A stretch of DNA of 64,000 bases from Cannabis sativa (taxonomy: Eukaryota > Streptophyta > Magnoliopsida > Rosales > Cannabaceae): assembly GCF_029168945.1 (NCBI RefSeq), contig NC_083602.1, forward strand, positions 31,111,323-31,175,322, read 5' to 3'. Shown here piece after piece: positions 1 to 11,000 of this stretch (position 1 is its first letter; the number at the start of each line of letters is the position of its first letter). The position numbers and the translations under genes are program-made. The notes beneath the pieces are model-generated. The model was not told the DNA's origin, searched no databases, and saw only the letters and a program-made list of their open reading frames with translations.

Positions 1-239
1 TAACACTGGAGTTATAAAGAGCCTCAAAGCCACAATAGAAGCAAACACAAGAGAGGAAATATCATATCATCAGGGAATATGTGGCAAAAGAGGATGTACT
101 GGTGGAGAAGTGGATACTGAATACAACTTAGCTAATCCATTCATTTAAGTTTTGACTGTAACTACATTTGAAAAGCACAGACTGAATTTAGGATTAATTG
201 AAATGTACTGATAGTTTTATGTTAATGCAAGTGGGAGTT
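1..239 (+). pseudogene. Copia RNase H C-terminal remnant (element A)
   Basis: Translation in shifting frames gives a degraded version of the C-terminal end of a Copia RNase H/pol polyprotein. The clearest stretch is EVDTEYNLANPFI near 105-147, matching the family pattern (V)EKxxTExNLADPF. It leads directly into the purine-rich tract GCAAGTGGGAGTT at 227-239, the polypurine tract that primes plus-strand DNA synthesis, and then into the LTR. The rest of the element lies left of the window. The frame is broken, so no protein is expected. Class assignment is firm; exact boundaries are not. Confidence 0.7.
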
Positions 240-1676
240 TGTTGGGTTTCGTGCCCTAAATAAAACTATATTCTAATGTAATATTTTCTATTCAATTATC
301 AATAAAGAAACATATTTATTTCATTACTTATACAATGTGTTATTTAGTTCATGTGATCATTTATTTGTTTATTTGATTTATAAATTCATCCAAATCCTTA
401 TCACATTCATATTCTTATTTATTGTGTTGTCAACACAGTAGAAATTGATCAAGATTGTGTGATTAAATATATTCCTATGATTTATCAGTACGCAGGGTTT
501 AACTGATAAGATAATCTACAATGTAATTTACTTGCACCTTGGATAAGTGCTATGTTCTTTCTAGGACATTGGTTAAAGTAAACTTGGGTTAGATGTATGG
601 AGTATACATCGGAAGGGACTGATATTGAACTTGAATTAGATATAATAAACTAACCGTAATATCTATTCAATTCAATATCACCTAGTTGATCTTAGATCAA
701 GTAATCTCAATCCTAAGATGGTTAGGTTCTAGTGCAGTTGCATTATTTATGCTCTTCAATCTCTTCGTTAAAGTCAACCAATGGATCTTCTCGTGACATA
801 TAGATTAAGGACATTGTAGTTAAATTGAGTGGGAGTGCTATTCATAGATACGAAATATATAGCTTCTATCCAGACATAGAAGTGAAACGATAATTTTGTT
901 CGAGCTCGGCTTAATAAAGATAAATGGTTGAGTACTCATTTTAGTGATTATAATAAGTTCACTGGAATATCATTTATAGGTAGCTAAGTATTTTAAGGAT
1001 AAAATATATTGAAGGTGTAACGGTAAATTTGTCCCTACTCAATGTAGATCTTCAATAGAGGATAATTCATTATTAGGATTATAACAAATGAATAATCTCA
1101 TAGCGTATCTATATCGTGGAACATATAGAGCGTTCTATATAATTGAGAGTGCAATTCCAAATGTATAGTGGTGCAAGGAGGAATTAATAAGTTAGAGAAT
1201 TTACTTGGTAAATTCTAGATCTGCTTATTAGAAGCTCGGTTATATAAGCTCATGGTCCCCATACTAGTTGAGACAAACTGCTTGTAAGACTCAATTAATT
1301 GATTTATTTAATCAACTATAATTTTAAAATTAGAGTATGTCTAGTTTATGAATTTTCACTAAAGATATGGCTTGAATTTTAGGGTTTATTTGTTAATTAA
1401 GAGATTTTTTTGGAGTCTAATTTATAAATAATAAATAATATAAATGATAATTTTATTTGATAATTAATTTTAATTATTAAATAAATAATTTTGACCTATA
1501 TAGAATTAAGATTGAAAAATATGGCATTTATAAAATAATAAACAAATGGTTGAAAAAAATAGCAAAAATATAATTAGTGTAGGGCCCACTATGTGGCCGA
1601 CAACTATGCCCTTATTTTTGCTATTATTTTATTATTTTTGATTCCATATAATTTAATCCTAACCTTAAGTGAATTA

Positions 1677-1712
<36 letters not shown>

Positions 1713-2143
1713 AATAGTTGCTTGATCCAACTAATGCTTTTAAACCTAGTTTCATTCTGTTAGACAACTAGTGTTTTGAGACTTCTTCTTCTTTTCTCTT
1801 CTAATTTGAAGTCCTATAGTGTTCTTCACAATTAAAATTTGAGCCTTAGTGATTGAGTACACGCCCACCCAGAGCAAGTTAGTCCTCAATCATAGTGTGT
1901 AAGACTGTGAAGAATCCAAACAATTGAAGGAGTGTCGGGCTCAGATCTTGATTATACTCTGTGACAGAAAGGAGACAAGGGTTAGAGATCTGAGCAGAAG
2001 GAGTCATTTAATTCCGCTGTAACCAATGTAAGGTTTCTCATACTTTATATGTGTTTAATTTTTATCGTTTTAGAGATTCATATTTAGGATGTTAAAAACA
2101 TACTTGCTAGTAAATCTAGGTCATGGTAAAATATATTCCGACA
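240..2143 (+). mobile_element. 3' LTR of Copia element A
   Basis: This about 1.9-kb block starts TGTTGGG and ends TTCCGACA, preceded by a polypurine tract, so it is the 3' LTR of an element that begins outside the window. It aligns along its whole length, with many substitutions, to the two LTRs of element C (11001-12884 and 19202-21093); shared landmarks include GTCAACACA, GGAGTATACATCGGAAGGGA and the end GTAAAATA-ATTCC. A (TA)n tract lies at 1679-1709. It is clearly older or from a different subfamily than element C. It is useful as an outgroup for polarising the LTR differences of element C. Confidence 0.85.
1679..1709. repeat. (TA)n microsatellite
   Basis: About fifteen TA dinucleotides in a row inside the 3' LTR of element A. 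No function can be inferred. Confidence 0.95.
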
Positions 2144-2705
2144 CATATAACTATACATCAATATACACAATAAACGTTAGCTTATACAATCTATATATAT
2201 GTAAACTAAAATATTATATACAATATACTTTACCGTATATTATGTATACATAATGCACAAATTAAATACATAACTAACCTCAAAACTCGCGAACATAAAC
2301 TATAAAATACAAAATCAAAAGCAATCTATATACAATCATACTTGAAATTTGATAAAGCACTAATAAATACTAACAAATCAAAAAATAAAACAGCAAAAAA
2401 AAAATCACAAATATAGCATTATCTTAGCCCAAATGCTTACAAGAATTCAAACACATACTACACCCCCAAACAATCGAACCATCAATACACCGATCTAAAT
2501 AAAAATAAACCAAAAAAATTATTAAAAAAAAAAAAACAACAACACTACCTAACCTAAACGCTTACAAGAATTCGAACACATACTAAATCTAATTAATTGC
2601 ACCATCAATACACCAATCCAAACAAAAATAAACCAAAAAAAATTATAAAAAACACGAGTTATAAATACCTTAATGCTATATGGAACTACAATCGTTTCAT
2701 CACTA
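2144..2705. repeat. AT-rich flank with a direct repeat
   Basis: Non-coding AT-rich DNA between element A and the minus-strand ORF fragment. Two direct copies of an approximately 87-bp unit lie at about 2433-2520 and 2558-2643, each beginning with GCTTACAAGAATTC and containing AACCATCAATACACC. They differ at a number of sites, so the duplication is not recent. By position on the minus strand it is downstream (3') of the ORF fragment that follows. Confidence 0.75.
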
Positions 2706-2933
2706 CTAATTAACATACTCAGCTTCATCTTTCTCCACCACTTGCTTCATCCTTTTCGAAACTCGATCTGCATTTCTCCCCTTCTTAAATCTATTTACAT
2801 TCTTCTTTTTCTTTGTTGAAGCATCCGATTCCCCAATACCACTATATTCAGATATTGTTTCCTTCATTTTTCTCTTCTGATTCATCACCATAAAAGATAT
2901 GGAGGGAGAAAGTGACAAACGTGTTTTCACCAT
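2706..2933 (-). pseudogene. short basic ORF fragment, copy 1 (unrecognised family)
   Basis: A 75-codon open frame from an ATG at 2933 to a stop at 2706-2708. It begins MVKTRLSLSPS, contains KMKETISE, a lysine-rich stretch (KKKKNVNRFKKGR) and ends KQVVEKDEAEYVN. A second copy of the same pattern (KTRSSLSPSGSS, KMKKTVSE, KQVVEYDEDLY) is found on the minus strand at about 21290-21099 plus 10995-10890, split by Copia element C; there the reading frame is shifted and a GTATGTG that fits a splice donor follows. I do not recognise the family. The basic, serine-rich N-terminus suggests a nuclear or transposon-encoded protein, but that is inference. Copia element B sits only 30 bp upstream of its ATG, so the promoter is displaced. 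I treat it as the first exon of a broken gene or transposon ORF. Confidence 0.5.
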
Positions 2934-2968
2934 TACTAAGAAATTACATATAAAAAAAATAAAGTAAA

Positions 2969-3487
2969 TATAAGAATATTTTTATTTAAGGAAATATATT
3001 TCTATTTAAAGAAATAAATTTTTATTTAAGGAAATAAATAAATAATTGATTTTCTGATAAATGAATATTTTATATTCATTGAATCTGAACAAAATTAATT
3101 ATGTAATATTCTATATATGGTCAAATTTCTATATTCATTACCTGATTTGATTTCCTAAATTAATTGTCAAAATATTCTGACAATTAATGTGGCGCAGATA
3201 CTGATGGAGTATCTCACCTATAAATATAGGGTCTCGGTCCCCGAGCTCCTCACTCATTCTGTTCATAACAGCAAATTCCATCGAAAGAGAGTTGAGAGAG
3301 TGAGGAAGCCCGATTACCCATGGTAGTCAATTTCATTTGCAGATCAAAGCTTATGTGGGTGTGAAGCTCAAGAATCAATGGCTGGAGGTATTTCGATCCT
3401 TAAATTATAGTGTATATATGTTTGACTTAATTCCGCATTTTATACTTAATCATATATGTTTCAGTTTATACATAAAAATGTCTAACA
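2969..3487 (+). repeat. 5' LTR of element B
   Basis: 519 bp, starting TATAAGAATA and ending TGTCTAACA. It carries a TATA-type motif CTATAAATATAGGG at about 3219-3232, a plausible promoter for the element, followed by a CT-rich leader with GAGCTCCTCACTC. Compared with the 3' LTR it has about 11 substitutions and no length change. Confidence 0.92.
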
Positions 3488-3489
3488 GT

Positions 3490-3501
3490 TGGTATCAGAG
3501 C
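3490..3501 (+). other. primer binding site (tRNA-iMet) of element B
   Basis: TGGTATCAGAGC, two bases after the LTR end. It is the standard plant Copia primer site complementary to the 3' end of initiator-methionine tRNA. Confidence 0.95.
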
Positions 3502-3539
3502 AGATTATATATCTCTGCCTTGATTTAGTTTGAGTTTAA

Positions 3540-3930
3540 TATATATATATACGTATATACGGTGTTCATATATATATATATATATTATATATTCGTTTTC
3601 GGGTTCGTATATACATTCATATTATATATATATTCATATTATATATATACATTTTCATACGTATATACCTATATACATTCAGTTTATATATATATATATT
3701 CATATACAGTTTATACATATATATATATAGATATTTTCTTCAATTCATTAGGTATATATATTGTATATATATATATATGTTCATATATTCATTATATCAT
3801 ATTGTTTATATACGTAAATGCTATAGATAAATATATACATATATACATTTCATGATTATATATATACATACGGTACATTATTTTATTTTCTGTATATATA
3901 TATACATTATACATTCTGAATAAATACATT
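3540..3930. repeat. TA-rich low-complexity leader
   Basis: Nearly 400 bp made of TATATA, TACATA and TTCATA variants directly after the primer site of element B. The open frames across this tract are artefacts of its composition (Tyr/Ile-rich). Confidence 0.85.
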
Positions 3931-4220
3931 CATACATTAATATAGATTGTTCTAAAGCATGAAAGCTCATTTTGAAAAATAAAGAAATCTCAAAAAAAAA
4001 AAAAACACGGACCCGATATTTTTGGTGATTTTAAAGTCTTTATTTTACGGGTTTTCGATGCATAAAATCTATATGAATGTCTTAATTTAGATCATTTTGG
4101 AATTGATTTCATGATTTTTGGACGTCGGAAAATAGTTTTATGGTCGGGTTTTGGGTCGGGTCGAGCGGACCCGCGCAGTAAACGGGTCAAAACTGACCCG
4201 GTTGGAGGTTGGAGACGACT

Positions 4221-4500
4221 CCGTACGACATGTCGTTTTTCTTATGTGAAAAACGACATGTCGTTTTTAAGTAGAGAGTTTTTTTGGCACCTCCGTACGA
4301 CGTGTCGTTTTTTCCTTATGAGGAAAACGACATGTCGTTTTTAAGTATGAATTTTGAACCCAAGGCCGTACGACATGTCGTTTTCTCTAATGTAAAAAAC
4401 GACATGTCGTTTTCAGCATGAAATTTTTGAGTCCGACTCCGTACGACGTGTCGTTTTCCACTGAATGTGGAAAAACGACGTGTCGTTTTTCAGGGCAGAT
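4221..4500 (+). repeat. four tandem ~73-bp units with paired 12-bp palindromes
   Basis: Units begin with CCGTACGAC at 4221, 4293, 4366 and 4439, a spacing of 72, 73 and 73 bp. Each unit holds two copies of the perfect palindrome ACGACATGTCGT or its variant ACGACGTGTCGT, eight copies in all. The two copies in a unit are separated by T-run/loop/A-run sequence, so each unit can also fold into one long hairpin (stem about 16 bp, loop 6-10 nt). The array is far richer in G+C and CpG than its surroundings and lies in the 5' leader of element B, about 720 bp after the primer site. The ACGTGTC variant overlaps an ABRE/G-box-like core. Its function is not known to me: it could be an RNA structure, a packaging signal or an enhancer. 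Confidence 0.9.
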
Positions 4501-7189
4501 TTTTCAAAAAAAAAAAAAGGAAAATTAAGAAAAATTTAAGAAAATTCCGAAATTTAATTATTTTGATTTATTTTTGGAATTTTATTTTATTTCCTTATTT
4601 TTGTTGATTTAGTCAATTAAATTACATTTGTTTAAACTTTCCATTCTTATTTAACATATATCTTCATATATTATATGTTATTTAGTAATCAATTATTATG
4701 GAAAGTTTTTAATTTGGTAAATTAATTACATGCTTATTTTTACATGTAATTACAATAATTGTGATATTTTAAGAATGTGAATATTTAATTATTCTACAAT
4801 TAAGTGCGCAATTATTATATTTATTTACCAATTAACTAATTTATTGATTAAATTAATTGATAATCTGCCATTAAGTATATTTTTTAATTTTGCATTTAAT
4901 TCATTTCATATAATTAATTGTACCAATTTGTATATTTATCTTATTTATACAAATTAATTATTAGTGCAAATATTTAAGATATTATATGGTCATAAATGCA
5001 TAATTAATTATATATTATGGAATTAAGCATTTAATTTATTATCATACAATAATTGTATTAATTTGTATTTATTTGGCAAATTTATTTTTAATACAATTAA
5101 TTTTGATTTGTATGATTTAAATGCTATACATAAATTCCTTTTATAGTGCTAGATATATTTAGAAATATTCAAACATTAAGATAGGTTGAATATTTTCTAT
5201 AGCACATTAAGTTTCATAAAACTTCATAAAATTATTCATAAAATATTCATAAAACTTCCTAAAATGAATAAAATATGAATAAAATGTAAGTAATTTTGTG
5301 GTTTGACATAAGAAAATATGAATTTGGGACAAATGCTCATATCTAGAACGGTTTTTAATGATCTTCGGACGACCACACTAGGAGCATTAATCTCAGTGAT
5401 TGTCTACTATGTTAATAACGAAATTACTTTTAGGTAGAGCCCAATACCTAATGTCAAAGTGAAAATATAATTTTATATAATTAGGGAGTAGCCACAGCAT
5501 CCTTATTTGTATAAAATTATATATTAATTAAAATTCACCTTAATGGACATAACTTGTAATTAATTATATAGGTATAATAATTTTACCCCACAGGGATTTT
5601 ATTATATTTGTATAATTAATTAGGATAATATGTTAAATTAAATTCTCTTAATTTACCCCACAAGGAGTTATGGGGATTTAATTTAATAGTGTTATCACAA
5701 ATTTAATAAAGATAGATAATAAACCTTCATTTTCCTAAACTAATTGTTTAATTAAATCTATCATAAAGTTCATCTAATTTTATTAAATTTAAAATTTAGC
5801 CCACAGGCAATTTTAGATTTAGTAAAATTTTAATCTTCAGTTTATACTTTAGTGTCTAGTGAACCACATAATTTTAAATAATTAGGGAGTAGCCACAGCA
5901 TCCTTAATTATATAAAATTATATATATTAAGTGGATCAAGATCACATAATGGACATGAATTATGTGAACATAATAATCTTACCCTACAGGGATTTTATTA
6001 TATTTACATGATTAATATGTTAAATTAAATTCTCTTAATTCATCCCACAGGGAATTATGTAGATTTAATTTAATAATTTTATCATAAAGTATAAAATTTT
6101 GAAACATTTATAAATAATTAAGTGTTTCATACCTTTCATTGAGATAGAAATATTAAACTTTAAGTTTTTCATAAATTGTGTAAATCTATCATAATCTACA
6201 TCTAAATCTAATCTTATTAAATTAAAAATTTAGCCCACAGGCAATTTTTGTTTAATAAGATTTCATATTTAAGCATGTTTATTCATTGGTAAAAACATGA
6301 TTCATTTAAACCTCAAAACTATATATGTAATTTTATTACATCACTATTCATAAATTTTTACCATATCAGTAGAAATTTCCAAAATTTATTCTGATAAATT
6401 CATCCAAAATCTACAGTTTTTACTGTATAATTTTTTTTAAAAAAAAATCACACTTTATTATCGCCAATAAATTTTAATTTATTGTGTATGAATTCATTCT
6501 AATATAGTTAATGTGATTATTAACACATAGTGGATTATTTTAGATTGTTATTCTACATTCATAATTTCTTGCAAGGTTTACAAATAAACCTAAGAAAGTC
6601 AGTAACTGTGAGCAAATCTTATCCACAGACAAGATAAGTTCTCACATTTAGAAGTTTAAGGAACAAGCAATATAGTAGTGACTTTGTTTTAAAATTGGCA
6701 AAGACCTTTATGTTCCAAGATTCTATTGAAACTTGATTTAGACACATTTAGAGGTCTTTACTACAAATGATGTCACTCATAAAGATATGCAAGTTCAATC
6801 TGACAATAAGAAATGTGTTATTAATAAGAATTCTTCTACATTATAGCACTAAAAAATTATGGAACATATCTCCATAAATAGAATAAATGTTAGTAAATGG
6901 TGGGGATATTCATTACACTTGATTTTACTAACTTTATTTAGAACTTGTGTGAATTTCATTAAGAATATGTATTCCAACAAGTCAAAATTGGTGCATACTA
7001 GAATTATATCATATTAGAAATCATACAAGTCAATTAATTTTGAAGACATGGACTCAAATTTTGCATCTCATTTTTAACGATTACTCACATAAATAATTTT
7101 TCTACAAAAGTATAGATTTATATGTTTCAAAGACATTTAAATCTTAAGTAGAGAAATGGTGCATTTTGCATATTAAGATAGTGAGATCA
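4501..7189. other. non-coding AT-rich leader of element B with internal repeats
   Basis: No gag frame is visible here although gag would be expected. About 5450-6270 contains two diverged copies of a roughly 400-bp block: AGGGAGTAGCCACAGCATCC at about 5484 and 5881, CAGGGATTTTATTATATTT at about 5590 and 5987, and TAGCCCACAGGCAATTTT at about 5797 and 6230. The first motif recurs once more at about 8700. CCACAG is common to nearly all of these sub-motifs. Confidence 0.7.
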
Positions 7190-9490
7190 AATATAAAATG
7201 GAGAATACTACATTAAAATTCGTGAGTATGGATAAACTCCCAGTCTATTTGCAATGTTTTTTTTAAAAGCATGGGTTTATTGCCCGATACATATGCTTGG
7301 TACACCCAAATTATAGTATGTGACAGATTTAAGAAACTAAGCATTTTTTGGACATGGGGTGGAGCCTACATAGCAAACTCCAAACCTTCCTAAATCTTTG
7401 TCTATTGATACTCTTAAATGGGGGTGTACATATCGAATCGTGTTCTAACCAAAGTTGTTTCTCAAACATATTTTGAGTTGTGATAAGGTTGAAAACCGAC
7501 TTGATAACATGTACACATTTTATAAATACCCATATATAGTTAGAGTGCAATTATCAAAGAAAAGATCTGGGCCCAAAACCATAAATGAGCATATTTCATT
7601 TGAAAGCTATAACGTTTAAGGGTTACATATTTTATTATCCATCTCACAACACTAGAACTGTGGAATTAAGAATTGACTTGATCAGTGGGAGTGATCAAGC
7701 TAGGAACCTAGTTTCTGAGAAAGATCATTCATATTTTCTCAAACTTCCACCTCAAGTGTTAGATTAATTATGATTCACAACAACCCTTAATATTAATGGT
7801 TATTGAGAATTCATAACTAATCATTAATAATTTACAAGTCATTGATAAAATTCTAATAAGTTATGTTATTTAGTAATTGCTTATAATTTTTAAAATAATA
7901 TGCATATTGAACCATTTGCTCTTTTAAGAGTTTGTTGGTCCACCCTTAAGATGACTTATTAGAACAATAAGATCAATGTTTTCTAGTGATTACATTCTGT
8001 ACAATAAGAGTTCAACTACAATATTAATTTGAGACACAAATTAAATTATAAAATGATAAAGAATTGAAGTTGTAGTACAATATGTCATGTATGAAGAAAT
8101 GAATATCTTAAAGAGCAATAAAGTTTATCTTTAGTAAAGTTGCCTAATGGGGTGGAGAACATTAATTAAGCATAAGTTTTTTCACCAATAATATTCATTA
8201 GGCAACATTGAGAAACATAAAGATATAAAAGAATATTCATTACTAAGAAGTTCATTTTGAACTAAGAATCAATAACAAAAGAGATTTACATTCTCACTTG
8301 TTTTTATAAAAGATTCTATTATAGACCTTGGCATTTGTTACTTGTTTTAATTCATTAATCAAGTCCAAACAGTGAACTAGAGGAGAAGGTATACAGATTG
8401 CCATAAAGATTTTCCTCTAATAGTGGTGAACATATGCAAGCTTAAAGTGTCTACCGATAGATTAAAACAAACATCTCACAAATTGGTATTATATCATCTT
8501 TTTCTTTAGGTTTGAAAAGAGAATTATGGAAATAATTATATACCAGAAGGTTAGTGGGAGTAATATTTGTTTTATACGTAGACAATATGTTACTTGCAAA
8601 TGATGATAAAAGTTTTTTATATAAGTTGAAATAATTCATATCTCAAATTATTTTTTTGAGATAAGGAATATAAATAATATATATAATTTTAATTAATTAG
8701 AGAGTAGCCACAGCATCTCTGATTAAATAAAATTATGTATTATTCATCTGATATAACTTTTATCTTTAAGTGTGATAAATTCAACTCGAACCAGCATCTG
8801 AAAAATGATCTGGAGTGAGAATAAATTAAGAACATTCATTTGCTTCTATTTTAGAAGCCTAATGTATGCATAAGAGTCTGAATAAGACTTTGCATTACAT
8901 TTGTTTCAGGATCGTTAAGTAGTATCAGAATAACTAAAGTTAAGACCACTTTATTCTTCATACAAAGTGATGAGGTGTCTTAAAGATACTAAAAATTATA
9001 TTCATACATATTTTGTTAAGATGAATTGACCATTTGGAAATATAGTTAACCAATTAGATTCAAATGTACTTCACTGGTTGTATTGATTCACGTAAATCAA
9101 TATTTTATTACGTCCTTAAGATTACCAGTAAGTTATATTGTAGAGAATCTTGATTGTTATTTCCACTATAGAAGTCAGATTCATTGTTTTGAGGATACAT
9201 CTCGTATGATGTATTATAGAGTTTCATAGTAGGCCTAGAGTTCAGAATTACAGTTTCATTAGGCCATTAAGAAAATTTTGCGATAAATTCAGCTACATTA
9301 TTTATGGCTAATAACTATAAGAGTACTAGTCGAAGCTAGCATATCGACATTAAGTATTTAGCCATAAAAAGGTGTGATAAGTGGTCATTAATCACGCAAA
9401 CTGAATTGGGTGATCGCATATCCTTGACTAAAGGCATGCCGCAACACAAATTCAAGGATCATAAAGTAAATGTGGGATTCAGTTAACCCA
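7190..9490 (+). pseudogene. Copia pol remains of element B (integrase, RT, RNase H)
   Basis: Frame-shifted but recognisable Copia pol. The end of integrase is seen near 7300-7400 (NLPKSL, where the family has NLPKSLW). The integrase-RT linker is in an open stretch at 7585-7767 (FYYPSHNTRTVE, LISGSDQARN). Reverse transcriptase is seen near 8540-8620 (QKVSGSN, then after a frameshift LYVDNMLLAND, where the catalytic YVDD has become YVDN). RNase H is seen near 9270-9480 (HIDIKYLAIK and LTKGMPQHKFKDH). The order is correct for Copia. Multiple stops and frameshifts rule out function. Confidence 0.8.
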
Positions 9491-9806
9491 TATGCAGTTT
9501 TTATTTGTACAACCAAAAATTATTCAATGAAACTCTAATTTCGATATTTTCTCATATTTATGTGCACCTTAATTTCATCTGAGAAAATTATCATAAGAGG
9601 ACCTGAATAAACATAAGGGTTAGGGTTTATTCACTTAAGTACATTGCCACATAAAGTACATTGTTATATAATAAATATATCGTAATACATGGAAGATAAT
9701 ACTCGACTTATAATGAGGACATGTCGCTATGATTCGTATGTTTATTATATAATGAGGAACGTTTGGGTTTGAATGTTTTAGTTTAAATGCTGACCAAGTG
9801 GGAGAA

Positions 9807-10325
9807 TATAAGAATATTTTTATTTAAGGAAATATATTTCTATTTAAAGAAATAAATTTCTATTTAAGGAAATAAATAAATAATTGATTTTCTGATAAAC
9901 GAATATTTTATATTCATTGAATCTGGACAAAATCAATTATGTAATATTCTATATATGGTCAGATTTCTATATTCATTACCTGATTTGATTTCCTAAATTA
10001 ATTGTCAAAATATTCTGACAATTAATGTGACGCGGATACTGATGGAGTATCTCACCTATAAATATAGGGTCTCGGTCCCCGAGCTCCTCACTCATTCTGT
10101 TCATAACAGCAAATTACATCTAAAGAGAGTTGAGAGAGCGAGGAAGCCCGATTACCCATGGTAGTCAATTTCCTTTGCAGATCAAAGCTTATGTGGGTTT
10201 GAAGCTCAAGAATCAATGGCTGGAGGTATTTCGATCCTTAAATTATAGTGTATATATGTTTGACTTAATTCCGCATTTTATACTTAATCATATATGTTTC
10301 AGTTTAGACATAAAAATGTCTAACA
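9807..10325 (+). repeat. 3' LTR of element B
   Basis: 519 bp, preceded by the purine tract GTGGGAGAA and followed by the TSD copy GTAAA. It is about 98% identical to the 5' LTR at 2969-3487. Confidence 0.92.
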
Positions 10326-10330
10326 GTAAA

Positions 10331-10889
10331 TGCAATGGGTACCATATTTTATAAGGACTAAGGCGGTTTTGCAAAATATGTTTACAAAGGAAGTTTACTA
10401 TAGAAGGCCTTAAAAAAATTATAGAAAATTTGAAAATTGTGATCACGCGCTCTGCGCCCTCGACGCACGTCCCATCCAACTGTCCCTGACATCATCCTTC
10501 TCTTCAGCATGTGTTCAAAAAGCAATAGAAATGGATTAAATTAAAAAAACGGTATAAAGTAGCAGTGATGTTAATAATTAGAAAAACTAAATTATTATTG
10601 GGATTTAATACACAAACACGTGTTTGCATGTAAATTTCCCCAAAAAATATGATGAATTATTTACATCTTATAGAAACAACCCTAATGTTAACAAAATCAA
10701 GATCTCATTTAATTTAAAAAAAAAATAATCAAAAATAAACTAACAAAATAAAAAACAAAAATAAAGAAAAAAATAATAAAATTTGAAGATGAAAAATTAT
10801 AATGTATACATAATCAAAATAATTTTAAAGAAGAACAAAAATGAAATACTGAAAAATAAAAATTAAAAATAAACCAAACAATAACACAT
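10331..10889. other. flank of element B, no gene seen
   Basis: AT-rich non-coding DNA with one GC-richer stretch (10440-10490). The motif AAACACGTGTTTGCATG near 10614 resembles the reverse complement of DNA near 21595-21620, in line with the two minus-strand ORF copies being diverged tandem duplicates that include upstream sequence. Confidence 0.45.
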
Positions 10890-10995
10890 ACCTTCATCAA
10901 TATCAATTCACTATTTTGAATTTCTAGATCATCACTGTTGTACAAATCTTCATCATATTCCACAACTTGTTTTAACTTTTTCAATGGTCGATCGT
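10890..10995 (-). pseudogene. short basic ORF fragment, copy 2, distal part
   Basis: Reading minus strand, this continues the fragment at 21290-21099 across the insertion of element C. It encodes KQVVEYDEDLYNSDD and QNSELILMK and then runs into GTATGTG, which fits a plant splice donor. It matches the C-terminal end of copy 1 (KQVVEKDEAEYVN at 2706-2750). The frame is shifted relative to the proximal part. The CATTA at 10996-11000 is the target duplication of element C. Confidence 0.5.
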
Positions 10996-11000
10996 CATTA

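Larger units (their letters stand above)
2964..10330 (+). mobile_element. Copia LTR retrotransposon B, complete structure, decayed coding
   Basis: Both LTRs are 519 bp (2969-3487 and 9807-10325), flanked by the 5-bp target site duplication GTAAA (2964-2968 and 10326-10330). The LTRs begin TATAAG rather than the usual TG and end CTAACA. A perfect primer binding site for initiator-Met tRNA, TGGTATCAGAGC, lies at 3490-3501 and a purine tract (AAGTGGGAGAA) ends at 9806. The LTRs differ at roughly 11 positions (about 2%), so insertion was fairly recent, yet the internal region has no open pol frame; it must have been mobilised by another element's proteins. The first 3.4 kb inside are non-coding; pol remains occupy about 7190-9490. 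Its insertion displaced the region upstream of the minus-strand ORF at 2706-2933. Confidence 0.93.

Noticed and set aside
2706..2933. Complete small protein-coding gene
   Set aside because: A retrotransposon lies 30 bp before the ATG and the related copy shows the ORF to be one exon of something larger, so it is listed as a fragment.
3490..3501. tRNA gene fragments (initiator Met) at the primer sites
   Set aside because: Only the 12-14 nt complementary to the tRNA 3' end are present (also at 12887 and 31956); there is no cloverleaf sequence. No tRNA or rRNA gene was recognised in the window.
3530..3855. Tyr/Ile-rich open frames
   Set aside because: Produced by the TA-rich low-complexity tract after the primer site of element B.
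4221..4500. CRISPR-like array
   Set aside because: Spacing is regular, but the spacers are related to each other, the repeats are palindromes in pairs, and the DNA is a plant retrotransposon leader.
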